A DNA stretch of 5,234 nucleotides from Deltaproteobacteria bacterium. Its GTDB lineage: Bacteria; Desulfobacterota; Desulfobacteria; Desulfobacterales; ETH-SRB1. Under the pieces are notes generated by a model. It was not told the origin of the DNA and made no database searches. It saw only the letters and a list, made by a program, of their open reading frames with translations. Numbering within the stretch: the first letter of the stretch is position 1; each line of letters starts with the position of its first letter. The translations under genes were made by a program, and so were the position numbers. Location of the stretch: contig JAUWQK010000116.1 in assembly GCA_030611115.1 (NCBI GenBank), positions 1-5,234 on the forward strand. The letters run 5' to 3'. Below are positions 5,127 through 5,234 of this stretch, piece after piece.

Positions 5127-5234
5127 TTAACTATCTGAAATCATTACATCCGGATTTCTCAAGTAAAAGTGTGCAATCCTGAGATTGAAAAAATTAACTT
5201 ACTGAAATAACTACAATAAAAAAATCTATTTTCC
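5127..5234 (-). other. AT-rich edge sequence, possibly more of the integrase fossil or the end of another gene
   Basis: The minus-strand frame that ends at TAA 5127-5129 is open to the window edge for 35 codons (ending FYLRNPDVMISDS). I cannot recognise it. It may be the degraded first residues of the integrase, in line with the FIKKLK frame, or the tail of a gene outside the window. A 7-bp inverted repeat ATTTCAG/CTGAAAT at 5117-5141 spans the junction but has no T-run. Confidence 0.25.

Noticed and set aside
4783..5234. An active integron with attI or attC sites
   Set aside because: The integrase lacks its catalytic domain and has two lesions, and I saw no attC-like paired R and L boxes in the flanking DNA.

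Overview
The window reads as a chromosomal stretch of a moderately AT-rich Gram-negative bacterium, most likely a Desulfobacterota-type anaerobe. The grounds are indirect: a PflX-type radical SAM protein, a long glutamine-dependent NadE, dispersed heptamer repeats of a kind familiar from environmental deltaproteobacterial genomes, and the remains of an integron-type integrase. No rRNA or other taxonomic marker is present, so this placement is an inference.

Every recognisable gene lies on the minus strand. Reading in the direction of transcription (right to left): 4783-5126 holds the decayed N-terminal half of an integron-type tyrosine recombinase; 3722-4669 is miaA (tRNA dimethylallyltransferase); 3487-3721 is a MITE-like imperfect inverted repeat that starts right at the miaA stop codon; 1701-3356 is nadE (glutamine-hydrolysing NAD+ synthetase); 411-1346 is a PflX-type radical SAM protein; 1-222 is the start of a membrane-anchored hypothetical gene, interrupted by an in-frame TGA and cut by the window edge.

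The three intact genes are housekeeping or accessory metabolic genes (tRNA modification, NAD synthesis, an uncharacterised radical SAM enzyme). Gaps of 350-370 bp separate them, so they are not a tight operon, and nothing in the sequence ties them to one pathway. The gaps are largely filled with repeats: three sites of 7-bp-periodic tandem repeats (one folded into a long inverted repeat), the MITE-like element, and a dispersed-repeat-like sequence fused to the broken end of the integrase fossil.

I found no convincing new multi-gene system. The items most worth a second look are the two genes that a simple open-reading-frame scan misses or misreads (the integrase fossil and the TGA-interrupted membrane gene), the inverted-repeat element with a 38-codon ORF across its loop, and the heptamer repeats.
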